Assembly (NCBI GenBank): GCA_964413425.1
Contig: CAYPST010000035.1
Location: forward strand, 1-36,185
Length of the DNA stretch: 36,185 nt
Source of the DNA: DATFLS01 sp964413425
Lineage (GTDB): Bacteria; Fidelibacterota; JAANXI01
Direction: 5' to 3'
Shown: positions 1-7,639 of the stretch, one piece after another
Layout of the letters: each line of letters begins with the position of its first letter
Position numbering within the stretch: the stretch's first letter is position 1
The notes under the pieces: model-generated
Told to the model about the DNA's origin: nothing
Databases searched by the model: none
What the model saw: the letters and a program-made list of their open reading frames with translations, nothing else
Made by a program: the position numbers and the translations under genes

Positions 1-33
1 GCCCAACGAGCTACCAGACTGCTCCACCCCGCG
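1..33 (-). tRNA. initiator tRNA-fMet, 5' part only (cut by window edge)
   Basis: On the minus strand the sequence starting at 33 reads as the acceptor 5' arm, D arm and 5' anticodon arm of a bacterial initiator tRNA and leaves the window just before the anticodon loop. Two initiator hallmarks are visible: a C at tRNA position 1 (allowing the C1xA72 mismatch) and an A11:T24 pair in the D stem (GAGC/GCTC). The anticodon stem ends in GGG, as expected for the three G:C pairs of initiator tRNAs. The anticodon itself lies outside the window, so identity rests on these features and on close similarity to the E. coli sequence as I recall it. Confidence 0.93.
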
Positions 34-63
34 GTGTATTCTCTCTTTTTTAAATAGCATTAA

Positions 64-92
64 ATTATAATAGTATATTCCCGGCTTGTCAA
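64..92 (-). promoter_or_regulatory. perfect-consensus sigma70 promoter of the tRNA-fMet gene
   Basis: On the minus strand a perfect TTGACA (87-92) is followed after exactly 17 bases by a perfect TATAAT (64-69). The -10 box ends 30 bases before the first tRNA base, which suits a stable RNA promoter with a short 5' leader. The promoter fills the gap between the 3' end of the sulfatase gene and the tRNA, so the tRNA is probably transcribed independently. It also indicates that this organism uses standard sigma70 boxes rather than the Bacteroidota TTTG/TAnnTTTG type. Confidence 0.88.
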
Positions 93-108
93 GCAGTGAA
101 TCTGAAAA

Positions 109-1449
109 CTATAACGACTGGCTGAACGACTTGAAATCCTGATACTTCTGTTCCAGGTTCAGGCGCTGCGTTTTGGAGAGATCCAGGTCATAAATGGGAT
201 TAGCATCATACGGCAGTTCTTCCACCTCCGCGCTGTCGCCATTTCCCAGTACAAAGGCGTGCCAGCCCTCTCCGTTTACTATATATCGATGATTCTGATG
301 AATAAAAGCAAATTGATCATCCTGGTATTTTTCCAGGGTTTGACCGTTTTTATTATACCAGTAGCTCTCGAGAATGGCTGGAATATCCTCCTCAGGAAAG
401 AAGACCCCTGCATCCGGCCCGGCGGTGCCAGCAGATTTCATCAGGTGGTACAGAAATCGCAGGGAGGTGGGGTTTGTTATGGTCTGATTTTCCGGAATAC
501 CAGGTCCGGCGATAAATAAAGGGACCCGATTTCCTGCCTCGGTGACATTGCTGAAATGATATTTCCAGCCTTCATCGCCGAAGTTTTCGCCGTGATCGGA
601 GGTGAAAATATAGAGCGAGTCCGGATAGTGAGTGGTGATGTAATCCGAGAAGGTGTCTACTTTGCCGGAGAACCACTGCCAGGCTAATTTCTGTCGCCGC
701 CGGAGGACTGACAGCATCTTTGGACGAATATATTCCTTCTCGCGTCTCAGCCAGCTCTGGTTCACCATATGAAAGAGGCTCTTGATTTCCCGGAGCTTAT
801 CTATGATGTTGCGAGAGAGCACACGGAATTGCAATCCCACATGATAGGGAAAGTGCGTTTCCATTAAGTTGATGAACAGGAAGACTTTTCGACCCGCTTT
901 ATCCGCTTCTTCAAGGATTTGTTTGGCCCGGTCGAACTGCAGGGGGCCGAAAGAACGCACCCAGGCCTGGCCTGCCTGAATGTCTTCGGTCATTTTGCCA
1001 GTGATAAAATCGCCTTTGAGAAATTTATTCCGAATTCTCCGTTTTCCTGCCAGCACAAGCAGACTAGAAAAGGGCGTCTTGTTGGTATCTGTCTGTTGCC
1101 AGATGCATTCCGTCCGGTCAAATCCGCGATTCAATCCGAATATGTGGGTGGTGACAGTATTGGCAGTCAGCTGGATTGTCTGATAGCCCATCTCGCGCAT
1201 ACTCTCAGCCAATGTCTGCAGCGATGTTTCTAATCCGCGCGACCGGGTGGTGGCGCCATGCTGGTGGGGCAGTAACCCGGTGAACATCGAGGCGTGGGAG
1301 GGTAATGTCCAGCAGCCGGACGAATATGCATGGTGGAAGGTCATGGCCCGGGACTGAAGAGTCGGTAATTGCGAATCACCGTCCGCCCAGACACTGTCGT
1401 AACGTAAGCTATCGGCCACAACGAAGATGATATGTTTTGTATTATTCAT
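109..1449 (-). CDS. sulfatase / alkaline-phosphatase superfamily hydrolase (Thr-type nucleophile)
   Basis: The protein has 446 residues and no signal peptide, so it is probably cytoplasmic. The N-terminus carries the metal-binding Asp of the superfamily (IIFVVADSLRYD). The nucleophile loop reads WTLPSHASMFTG near residue 50, and a second metal site is seen in SDHGENFGDEGWKYH near residue 290. In true sulfatases the loop is CxPSR, with Cys converted to formylglycine. Here the aligned position is Thr (T-L-P-S-H), with an unrelated Cys two residues upstream. A formylglycine-dependent sulfatase is therefore unlikely; a Thr-nucleophile phosphodiesterase, phosphomutase or phosphoglycerol-transferase-like activity is more plausible. 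The substrate is unknown. The gene stands alone between an intergenic region and the tRNA. ATG 1449 is the first start and gives the family's usual N-terminus, but the ribosome-binding site is weak. Confidence 0.8.
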   Translation of the reverse strand: MNNTKHIIFVVADSLRYDSVWADGDSQLPTLQSRAMTFHHAYSSGCWTLPSHASMFTGLLPHQHGATTRSRGLETSLQTLAESMREMGYQTIQLTANTVTTHIFGLNRGFDRTECIWQQTDTNKTPFSSLLVLAGKRRIRNKFLKGDFITGKMTEDIQAGQAWVRSFGPLQFDRAKQILEEADKAGRKVFLFINLMETHFPYHVGLQFRVLSRNIIDKLREIKSLFHMVNQSWLRREKEYIRPKMLSVLRRRQKLAWQWFSGKVDTFSDYITTHYPDSLYIFTSDHGENFGDEGWKYHFSNVTEAGNRVPLFIAGPGIPENQTITNPTSLRFLYHLMKSAGTAGPDAGVFFPEEDIPAILESYWYNKNGQTLEKYQDDQFAFIHQNHRYIVNGEGWHAFVLGNGDSAEVEELPYDANPIYDLDLSKTQRLNLEQKYQDFKSFSQSL

Positions 1450-1696
1450 TGCTTGTATCTCGGATTTTATATCATTTATATCGGTTATAGTTGCACAAAA
1501 GTTTAGTACGCTCGATCAGATACTTCTGTCTCCTGGGTTCTGATGAAATCTGCGGATAACTGCTCGACTACTATTTCTCAATCATATAGTGATCACTGTT
1601 TTTTCAGAATGTTATACCCTTTCTTCTAATCTAACAAAAATAGATATTCTTGCAGGAATCTTCAATCAAATTTCTGTAAAAATTTTGTGAATGATT
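1450..1696. other. AT-rich intergenic stretch upstream of the sulfatase-like gene
   Basis: No gene is visible. The region contains a perfect 10-base palindrome AGTGATCACT at 1588-1597 that could be an operator, and AT-rich TATAAA-like boxes close to the sulfatase start. I could not find a convincing -35/-10 pair. ATGATT at 1691-1696 is the left target-site duplication of the adjoining mobile element. Confidence 0.4.
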
Positions 1697-1926
1697 GAGT
1701 CTATTCAGAAAACGCCTCGCCCGAAGGGATCCTCCGAAGTCCCACAAGGTCCAAGGGACTCCTTCGGAGGATCCCGTTGGGGGAGTCTCTTCGAGGCCTT
1801 TGGCAAAGAGAATATAAAATATCTCCGTCCAAATAGCGGAATACATTGTGCTTATATCTTCTCTCCATACTAAACAGAAGCCAGGTTCACCAACTTGTAT
1901 CAGAGGCATGTTTTCTAAACACTCTC
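1697..1926 (+). mobile_element. MITE-like element, family 1, copy A
   Basis: This non-coding element begins GAGTCTATTCAGAAAACGCC and ends with the inverted counterpart GTTTTCTAAACACTCTC, giving terminal inverted repeats of about 17-20 bp with a few mismatches. It is flanked by the direct repeat ATGATT at 1691-1696 and 1927-1932, read as a target-site duplication. Internally it holds a long inverted repeat (GGGATCCTCCGAAG at the 5' arm, CTTCGGAGGATCCC at the 3' arm, about 1728-1776). The right-hand ~100 bases match copies at 8070-8315 (inverted) and 24966-25144. No transposase ORF is present, so it would have to be mobilised in trans. Confidence 0.75.
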
Positions 1927-1932
1927 ATGATT

Positions 1933-2164
1933 GAGAGGGATCAGACAGATTCACAGACGGGTCTGTTTGCAAGGCAGGAAAGAATAATATGGCTATTCAC
2001 ATCTCTCAGCAGGGGGGCACCTTTCCAGCCCAGCGTCTCTCAGGCAAGCAAGCACGCCGGGGCAATCCCAGGGCAGAAGCACCGACCAGATCCCTCCGCT
2101 TAGACTGGACTCATATGTTAATAGTTAAAAAATAGTTCCCCCTGAATGGGAATCCACGCGATCG
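1933..2164. other. GC-rich intergenic stretch with no identified gene
   Basis: Between the family-1 element and the end of the first aspartate kinase, about 1980-2105 is clearly GC-richer than its surroundings and looks like structured or decayed coding sequence. I tested it by eye on both strands against TPP, SAM-I and cobalamin riboswitches and against SRP RNA. None of the conserved cores is complete. An 85-codon plus-strand frame starting inside the mobile element crosses it but has no recognisable motif and is probably spurious. Confidence 0.3.
2127..2152 (-). terminator. possible weak intrinsic terminator of the met/ask operon
   Basis: Just beyond the stop of the last operon gene, the minus strand has a short TTCCC/GGGAA stem with a small loop, followed after three bases by six T residues (2127-2132). 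The stem is only 5-6 bp, so termination here is plausible but not strong. Confidence 0.4.
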
Positions 2165-3562
2165 CTATCCCGGAGAGGCTGCCGCGAATACCTCTTCATT
2201 GATCGGACCGGTGAAAAACTTATCGTGCAGCCGCCGGACAACTTCGTTGATTTCCGATTCATCGATGACGAAACTGATATTAATTTCGGACGCGCCCTGG
2301 GAGATGAGATGAATCTCTTTGTCTTCCAGCTCTTTAAAGATCTCGGCCGGCATCCCGTGCACTTTTTTGATTTTTTCTCCCACCACACATACAATAGCTT
2401 TGCCGTATTGTACTTCAACTTCCGAAAACCGATTCAATTCTTGCACGATTTCTGTGAGATGATCCCGGGTATCAATCGTAATCGATACGCTCACCTCCGA
2501 GGTAGAGACCAGATCGACCGCTGTCCGATACTTATTAAATACGTTGAAGATGCTCGCCATGAATCCATACGCCATGAGCATTCTGGTTGACTTGAGTGTG
2601 ATAACGGTGAGGCCTTCTTTATATACAATCGCTTTCACCAGGGAGCCGTTCGGTGTCCGGTTTTCGGTTATCGGGAGAATTTCCGTCCCGCTGTCATCCG
2701 GGTGCATGGTGTTCAGGACGTACACCGGAATGCCTTGTTCAATCGCCGGGAGAATCGTGGCCGGATGGAGCACTCTCGCCCCGAAATAGGCTAACTCAGC
2801 GGCTTCATGAAACGTCATGCGACGGATGCGTTTAACATCCGGGATGATGGTGGGATCCGCCGTCATCACTCCATCCACATCGGTCCAGATTTCCACGGCT
2901 TCCGCGTCCAGCATGGCCGCCACCAGTGTGGCACTGTAATCCGATCCGCCGCGTCCTAGGGTGGTGATCAAGCCATCCTGGCTTTTCCCGATAAATCCCT
3001 GCATCACCGGCACCACGCCCTGATCAAGATAGGGGAGCACTTCCGCTCTGGCTCGTTCGGTCGATTCCTTCATCAAGGGGAGCGCTTTGCCGAATTGTGA
3101 ATCGGTCATCATGATTTCCCGTGCATCCGCCATGACAGCGTCAATACCGATAGAAGATAAATAACCGGCGAGAAGATGACTCGACAGAAATTCGCCAATG
3201 CTGGAGAGCGCATCCTGCAGTTGTCTGGCGTCTCCTTCGCTCAGTCGAATGGCTGCCGAAAGCTGTTCCAGCTCGCTTCGAGCCGATTGAACCACAGATT
3301 GGAGAGTGTCATCCGATGCCAGTTCCAAATCCCCGATCAAATCCCGGTGTTTGGAGAGGATATCGGTAATCATGGTTTCCATCGATTGCGGATCGCTCCG
3401 GACTGCCAGTTCACCGAGTGATTCCAGTTGATCAGTGGTACCGGCAACCGCAGATACCACGACCAGGGGGCTCCGGTCGAGTCTGGTTCGGATTATTTCG
3501 CAGACCCGTCTGATTAAATCGGCACTCCCAACGGATGTGCCTCCGAACTTCATTACAATCAT
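2165..3562 (-). CDS. lysC: aspartate kinase (canonical copy)
   Basis: ATP:L-aspartate 4-phosphotransferase, the first step towards lysine, threonine and methionine. It has 465 residues, the usual length of a monofunctional kinase with C-terminal ACT domains. The N-terminal signature KFGGTSVG starts at K5. The VVSAVAGTTD segment, the substrate loop TLGRGGSDYSA, IWTDVDGVMTADP and AAELAYFGARVLHP are all intact. The C-terminal ~150 residues form tandem ACT domains (LVSTSEVSVSITID, LISQGASEINISFVI) expected to bind an amino-acid inhibitor. It is the last gene of the metY-metX-ask-ask run, 107 bases after the second kinase gene. Its position implies co-regulation with methionine synthesis. The inhibitor (Lys, Thr or SAM) cannot be read from sequence. 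Confidence 0.93.
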   Translation of the reverse strand: MIVMKFGGTSVGSADLIRRVCEIIRTRLDRSPLVVVSAVAGTTDQLESLGELAVRSDPQSMETMITDILSKHRDLIGDLELASDDTLQSVVQSARSELEQLSAAIRLSEGDARQLQDALSSIGEFLSSHLLAGYLSSIGIDAVMADAREIMMTDSQFGKALPLMKESTERARAEVLPYLDQGVVPVMQGFIGKSQDGLITTLGRGGSDYSATLVAAMLDAEAVEIWTDVDGVMTADPTIIPDVKRIRRMTFHEAAELAYFGARVLHPATILPAIEQGIPVYVLNTMHPDDSGTEILPITENRTPNGSLVKAIVYKEGLTVITLKSTRMLMAYGFMASIFNVFNKYRTAVDLVSTSEVSVSITIDTRDHLTEIVQELNRFSEVEVQYGKAIVCVVGEKIKKVHGMPAEIFKELEDKEIHLISQGASEINISFVIDESEINEVVRRLHDKFFTGPINEEVFAAASPG

Positions 3563-3669
3563 TGGAACATTACCGCCTTTGTACTTTCGTACTTTGCATG
3601 CACCGGATATTCACCAGAAGTCTCCATTGCTGATGTTGATGGGCGTTGAACCGCGTTCCGCTCCTCACA

Positions 3670-5028
3670 TTATCCCGGAAAGAAGACAGAATGCAATTTT
3701 TTCACCACGCGATCAATATCCGATTCGTTAATGATAAAACTGAGATTGACTTCGGAAGCCCCCTGAGAGATCATGTTAATCCGGACATCGCTGAGGGTGC
3801 CCAGAATTTTTCCGGGCAAGCCTTCCTGAAATTTCATTTTTTCACCTACCAGGCAGACCAATGCTTTCCCGGTCTCAAGTGATACTTGTGCAAACTGACT
3901 TAATTCCTTGATAATATCAGCGTATTGCGGATAGGTATGGAAGGCGATTGAGACGCTCACCTCCGAGGTGGAAACCAGATCAGCAACCATTTCATAGCGA
4001 TCCAGGATTTCGAACACTTTGCGCAGAAAGTCATGGGCCCGAAACATCCGGCTGGAGATCAGGTTAAGCACCTTCATATCCTCTTTATATGCAATGGATT
4101 TCACCACCGGGAATTCGTTCAGCGGAAAGCTGGCCCGAATCAAACTTCCCGGTGACTCCGGGTTTTTGGAATTGTAGATGTGGAGAGGGATATCCTGTTC
4201 CACGGCAGGGAGAATGGAATCCGGATGGAGCACCCGGTTCCCGAAGTACGCCAGTTCGGCCGCCTCCCGGAACGTCATGCGCTCCACGACCTTTGCATCC
4301 TTGATAATAGTGGGATCTGCGGTTAAAATACCGTCGACATCGGACCAGATTTCAATATCGTCAACTTCCAGGGCGGCACCGAGTACGCTGGCGGTGTAAT
4401 CCGAACCGCCTCGTCCCAGTGTGGAAACGTTCCCATCTCTGGTTGATCCCACAAATCCCTGAACAACAGGTACTTCGCCGGCCTCAAGCACCGGCAGTAT
4501 ATCCGCACGAATCTTTTCCTTGGATTCCTCCAGAATCGGTTTTGCCTTGGTATGTTCATCGGTAGTGACGATGAATTTGGTGGAATCAAGCATATTCGAG
4601 GGAATATCAATGGTATTGAGATAATAGGTCATCAGAAGACTGGTATACCGCTCGCCGAAGGGCAGCATCCGGTCAATGGATTTCGGAGACAGATTGTGGA
4701 GTAACGAAGCGCCGGTCATGAATTCCTTCAATTCCTCCTGGTATCCCTCTGCCGTTTCCGTATACCGGGTGAGCCATTCTTCTTTCAGATCCAGATGTTC
4801 CGCCAGTGACAGGTGATACCGATGGATATCATTGATCTTGTTAATGGCGACTTCCGAATCTCCGTGAAGCGCGTCATCTATGCTGTTGAGGAGTGTATCA
4901 GTCGTGTCACCGGCTGCTGATATCACCAGAACGGGATTGTGCTCCAATCGGGATTGTATAATGTCGGCTACATTCCGAACAGCTTCCTCATCATTCATGG
5001 TAGGCCCGCTAAATTTCATTATAATCAT
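3670..5028 (-). CDS. aspartate kinase paralogue with altered N-terminal signature
   Basis: This 452-residue protein is clearly a paralogue of the neighbouring kinase. STLGRGGSDYTA, IWSDVDGILTADP, AAELAYFGNRVLHP and the ACT repeats (LVSTSEVSVSIAFH, MISQGASEVNLSFII) are all kept. The normally near-invariant N-terminal motif KFGGTSV, which contributes to ATP and aspartate binding, reads KFSGPTM (K5 kept, first Gly to Ser, Thr-Ser to Pro-Thr). VSAxxGxT reads ISAAGDTT. Either the enzyme tolerates these changes, or it is a weak or inactive subunit serving a regulatory role. It starts 35 bases after the metX stop. The tandem arrangement suggests a local duplication followed by divergence of this copy. 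Confidence 0.85.
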   Translation of the reverse strand: MIIMKFSGPTMNDEEAVRNVADIIQSRLEHNPVLVISAAGDTTDTLLNSIDDALHGDSEVAINKINDIHRYHLSLAEHLDLKEEWLTRYTETAEGYQEELKEFMTGASLLHNLSPKSIDRMLPFGERYTSLLMTYYLNTIDIPSNMLDSTKFIVTTDEHTKAKPILEESKEKIRADILPVLEAGEVPVVQGFVGSTRDGNVSTLGRGGSDYTASVLGAALEVDDIEIWSDVDGILTADPTIIKDAKVVERMTFREAAELAYFGNRVLHPDSILPAVEQDIPLHIYNSKNPESPGSLIRASFPLNEFPVVKSIAYKEDMKVLNLISSRMFRAHDFLRKVFEILDRYEMVADLVSTSEVSVSIAFHTYPQYADIIKELSQFAQVSLETGKALVCLVGEKMKFQEGLPGKILGTLSDVRINMISQGASEVNLSFIINESDIDRVVKKLHSVFFPG

Positions 5029-5063
5029 ACGTACATCATCCTGCGTCTATTTAAATTGGTTGT

Positions 5064-6104
5064 TCATGTGGATTGCAGATATTTTTCTATAAAAGGCGTC
5101 ACTTTCTCAGAGATTTGATCGAACTCGATCAGGAAGGCGTCATGGCCTTTCTCCGAATCGATCAGAGTATATTCGGCGTGGGGAATATGATCGACCAATT
5201 CTTGCTGCTCATATCTGGGATAGAGAACATCGGAGGTGATGCTGATAATAAGCGCGGGACAGGTAATCTGGTGTAATGCCTGAATATGTCCGCCTCGTCC
5301 GCGTCCGACATTATGGGTGTCCATAATGTCGGTCAATGCCAGATAACAATTCGCATCGAATCGGTCCACCAGTTTATCTCCCTGGTAATCGAGATAACTT
5401 TCCACGGCAAAATACTCTTTATGGCCGTCCTGAAGTTTCCGGTCGAACCGCTGTTCAAACGACTGCGCACTGCGATAGGAAATCATGGCAATTTTCCGTG
5501 CCAGTGCCAGTCCCTGGCGAGGCTGTTCATCCCCGTAATGCCCTCCCCTCCAGGCGGGATCGGAGATAATGGCTTCTCGTTGAGTTGCGCTGAGCCCGAT
5601 GTGCCAGGCGGTGTGTCTGGCAGTACTCCCCAGGCTGATAATAGTCTGCGTAAATTCCGGGTACAGGAGCGGCCATTCCAGGGCCAGCATCCCGCCCAGA
5701 GATGGGCCGATGACCGTCTGAAGGCGATTGACGCCCAGATGATCCAATAACCTTTTTTGTGCGTGGACAATATCCCGGACGGTAACTTTGGGAAAGTCGG
5801 TGGCCGTGCTCCCATTTCGCTGGTAGGTCAGGGGACTGGTTGAGCCATACGGCGAAGCCAGTGTATTAATACAAATGACGAAGAATCTGGCAGTGTCGAG
5901 TAATTTGCCATCCCCGATAAACGGGCCCCACCACTCCCTGGCATCACTGTTGGCGGTCAGACCGTGTTCAATCAGGATGGCATTGGTACATCGCTCATTC
6001 GGAGTCCCCCAGGTATTATAGGCGAGCTGAAGCGGGTTCAGCTCGCCCCCGAATTCCAGGGGAAGCGGTTCGTCTGCAATCCAGATATTTGCTGTCTCGC
6101 TCAT
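5064..6104 (-). CDS. metX: homoserine O-acetyltransferase (MetX type)
   Basis: Alpha/beta-hydrolase that acylates L-homoserine, normally with acetyl-CoA, to make O-acetylhomoserine for direct sulfhydrylation. It has 346 residues. The nucleophile elbow is IGPSLGGML with Ser135; the remaining triad members are probably Asp292 (TSDVLYP) and His321 (GHDAF). The substrate-loop region reads NTLASPYGSTSP, resembling the SPFGSASP form of yeast-type MetX proteins rather than the GGCxGTTGP form. Acetyl- versus succinyl-CoA use is not decided by sequence alone, but the adjacent O-acetylhomoserine sulfhydrylase favours acetyl. ATG 6104 lies three bases after the metY stop, so translation is probably coupled. 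Confidence 0.93.
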   Translation of the reverse strand: MSETANIWIADEPLPLEFGGELNPLQLAYNTWGTPNERCTNAILIEHGLTANSDAREWWGPFIGDGKLLDTARFFVICINTLASPYGSTSPLTYQRNGSTATDFPKVTVRDIVHAQKRLLDHLGVNRLQTVIGPSLGGMLALEWPLLYPEFTQTIISLGSTARHTAWHIGLSATQREAIISDPAWRGGHYGDEQPRQGLALARKIAMISYRSAQSFEQRFDRKLQDGHKEYFAVESYLDYQGDKLVDRFDANCYLALTDIMDTHNVGRGRGGHIQALHQITCPALIISITSDVLYPRYEQQELVDHIPHAEYTLIDSEKGHDAFLIEFDQISEKVTPFIEKYLQST

Positions 6105-6107
6105 GGA

Positions 6108-7418
6108 TCAGGCCAGTGTTTTCGCAAATGCTTCCGAAAAATCTTCCTTGATATCATCAATATGCTCGATACCTACCGAAACCCGGACCATTTCAGGAGT
6201 GACTCCTGTCGACCGCTGTTCTTCCTCGGTCAGCTGCTGGTGGGTAGTAGATGCCGGATGAATCACCAGGGTTTTCGCATCGCCCACGTTTGCCAGATGA
6301 CTGGCTAATTCTACCGAATTAATGAACGTTTTGCCAGCCTCGATTCCCCCTGTAATTCCAAAAGATAACACGGCGCCGAATCCATTGCGAAGATATTTTT
6401 TCGCATTTTCATGTGTGGGATGGTCCGGCAGACCGGGGTAGGTGACCCATTCAACGGCCTCCTGTTCCTGCAGCCATTTTGCGAGTTCCAGTGCATTATC
6501 GACATGTCGCTGCACCCGAAGCGACAGCGTTTCCAGCCCCTGTATATGCAGAAATGAATTGAAGGGTGAGGGTGCAGATCCGAAATCACGCATGGCTTCT
6601 ACCCGGGCACGAATGATGAAGGCGATATTCCCGAACGGGCCTTCCGGACCAAACGTATCCCAGAACACCAGACCGTGATATGCCGGAGACGGTTCGGTGA
6701 AATAGGGGTATTTTCCGTTCCCCCAGTTGAATTTGCCGGAATCCACAATGACGCCACCGATGGAGGTGCCGTGTCCGCCAATCCATTTGGTCGCCGACTG
6801 CACGATAATGTCTGCACCGTAATCAATAGGTCGCGCCAGGTATCCTGCCGCACCGAACGTGTTATCGACAATAAAGGGGATGTCATGATCATGGGCCACT
6901 TCCGCCAGGGCCTCAAAGTCCGGCACATAATAGCCGGGATTTCCGATACTCTCTGTATAGACGCATCGTGTATTCTCATCAATGGCGTCTGCCACCTGAT
7001 CCGGATCCTGACTATCCACAAATCTGGTCTCAATTCCCAGACGGGGAAGGCTCACTTTGAATTGGTTAAAGGTTCCTCCATAGAGATACGAAGAGGAAAC
7101 AATGTTCTGTCCGGCCCCCATGATGGTGGAGAGAGCCAGGAATTGGGCCGCCTGGCCAGAGGAAGTCGCCAACGCTGCCACCCCGCCTTCCAGGGCTGCC
7201 ATCCGGCTTTCGAAGACATCGTTGGTCGGGTTCATTATGCGTGTATATATATTCCCGAATTCCTCCAGACCAAACAATCGGGCCGCGTGATCGGTGTCAT
7301 CGAATGTATAGGATGTGGTTTGATAGATGGGCACCGCCCGGGATTTTGTCGCCGGGTCCGGGGCCTGACCGGCATGAACCTGTAGTGTCTCAAATCGATA
7401 TGCTCTGTCTTCTTGCAT
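6108..7418 (-). CDS. metY: O-acetylhomoserine sulfhydrylase (MetY)
   Basis: PLP-dependent Cys/Met-metabolism enzyme that makes homocysteine from O-acetylhomoserine and sulfide in the cytosol. It has 436 residues, typical of MetY and longer than cystathionine gamma-synthase. The PLP lysine is K211 in SATKWIGGHG. YTRIMNPTND and the SSGQAA cofactor-phosphate loop near residue 86 fit the family. ATG 7418 follows a good Shine-Dalgarno run (GGAGAGAG). It is the first structural gene after the Met-rich leader and terminator described at 7456-7668, so it is the gene most directly exposed to attenuation. Cystathionine gamma-synthase is the alternative family, but length and metX linkage argue for MetY. 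Confidence 0.95.
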   Translation of the reverse strand: MQEDRAYRFETLQVHAGQAPDPATKSRAVPIYQTTSYTFDDTDHAARLFGLEEFGNIYTRIMNPTNDVFESRMAALEGGVAALATSSGQAAQFLALSTIMGAGQNIVSSSYLYGGTFNQFKVSLPRLGIETRFVDSQDPDQVADAIDENTRCVYTESIGNPGYYVPDFEALAEVAHDHDIPFIVDNTFGAAGYLARPIDYGADIIVQSATKWIGGHGTSIGGVIVDSGKFNWGNGKYPYFTEPSPAYHGLVFWDTFGPEGPFGNIAFIIRARVEAMRDFGSAPSPFNSFLHIQGLETLSLRVQRHVDNALELAKWLQEQEAVEWVTYPGLPDHPTHENAKKYLRNGFGAVLSFGITGGIEAGKTFINSVELASHLANVGDAKTLVIHPASTTHQQLTEEEQRSTGVTPEMVRVSVGIEHIDDIKEDFSEAFAKTLA

Positions 7419-7455
7419 TCAGCTCTCTCCTCTTCGTTTGTGTTCCACTGTATAT

Positions 7456-7484
7456 AAAAAAGGCTCACCATCTGGTGAGCCTTT
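7456..7484 (-). terminator. intrinsic terminator of the met leader (attenuator, arms 3:4)
   Basis: On the minus strand AAAGGCTCACC (7474-7484) and GGTGAGCCTTT (7459-7469) form a perfect 11-bp stem around an AGAT tetraloop. The T-run at 7456-7461 follows the GC-rich core directly and its first three residues are the last three of the 3' arm. The structure sits between a promoter and metY with no gene in front except the Met-rich leader ORF, so it must act as a conditional terminator for the operon rather than as the end of an upstream gene. Confidence 0.93.
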
Positions 7485-7518
7485 GAATTTCATTTTTCCT
7501 CTGTGCCACTCACCAAAT
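7470..7518 (-). promoter_or_regulatory. antiterminator pairing of the met leader (arms 2:3)
   Basis: Arm 2, ATTTGGTGAGT on the minus strand at 7508-7518, can pair with GCTCACCAGAT at 7470-7480, which contains the 5' arm core and loop of the terminator. This gives 11 pairs, two of them G-U. The two structures are mutually exclusive. Arm 2 starts two bases after the leader stop codon, so a ribosome that reaches the stop would cover it. A ribosome held at the Met codons 18 or more bases earlier would leave it free. Pairing was found by eye and free energies were not calculated. Confidence 0.75.
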
Positions 7519-7520
7519 GG

Positions 7521-7601
7521 TCATACCGCTCCCTTCATTCGCATACACATCATCATATAGCTTCCCGAGTTCCGGCTCATCGCTTTGAGTAATCTCATCA
7601 T
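7521..7601 (-). CDS. Met-rich leader peptide of the metYX-ask operon
   Basis: This short ORF of 26 codons begins ATG-ATG and ends TGA at 7521-7523. Nine residues are Met, and residues 16-22 read MMMCMRM, five Met codons plus one Cys codon in seven. AGGA lies just before the tandem ATGs and is better spaced for the second one (7598), which would give 25 residues. The ORF begins about 30 bases after the predicted transcription start, and the antiterminator arm begins right after its stop. The arrangement copies the logic of trp and his leader peptides, with methionyl-tRNA as the sensed species. It is far too short for a stable protein, and its function would be its translation. Confidence 0.78.
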   Translation of the reverse strand: MMRLLKAMSRNSGSYMMMCMRMKGAV

Positions 7602-7639
7602 GTCCTGGGATTGAATGCTTTCTAATTCGTTTCGCGTTG

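Noticed and set aside
1846..2103. 85-codon plus-strand ORF
   Set aside because: It begins inside a mobile element, has no ribosome-binding site and shows no coherent domain.
6675..7385. 236-codon ORF on the plus strand
   Set aside because: It lies entirely opposite metY, which has full catalytic motifs. The long antisense frame is a by-product of codon usage.
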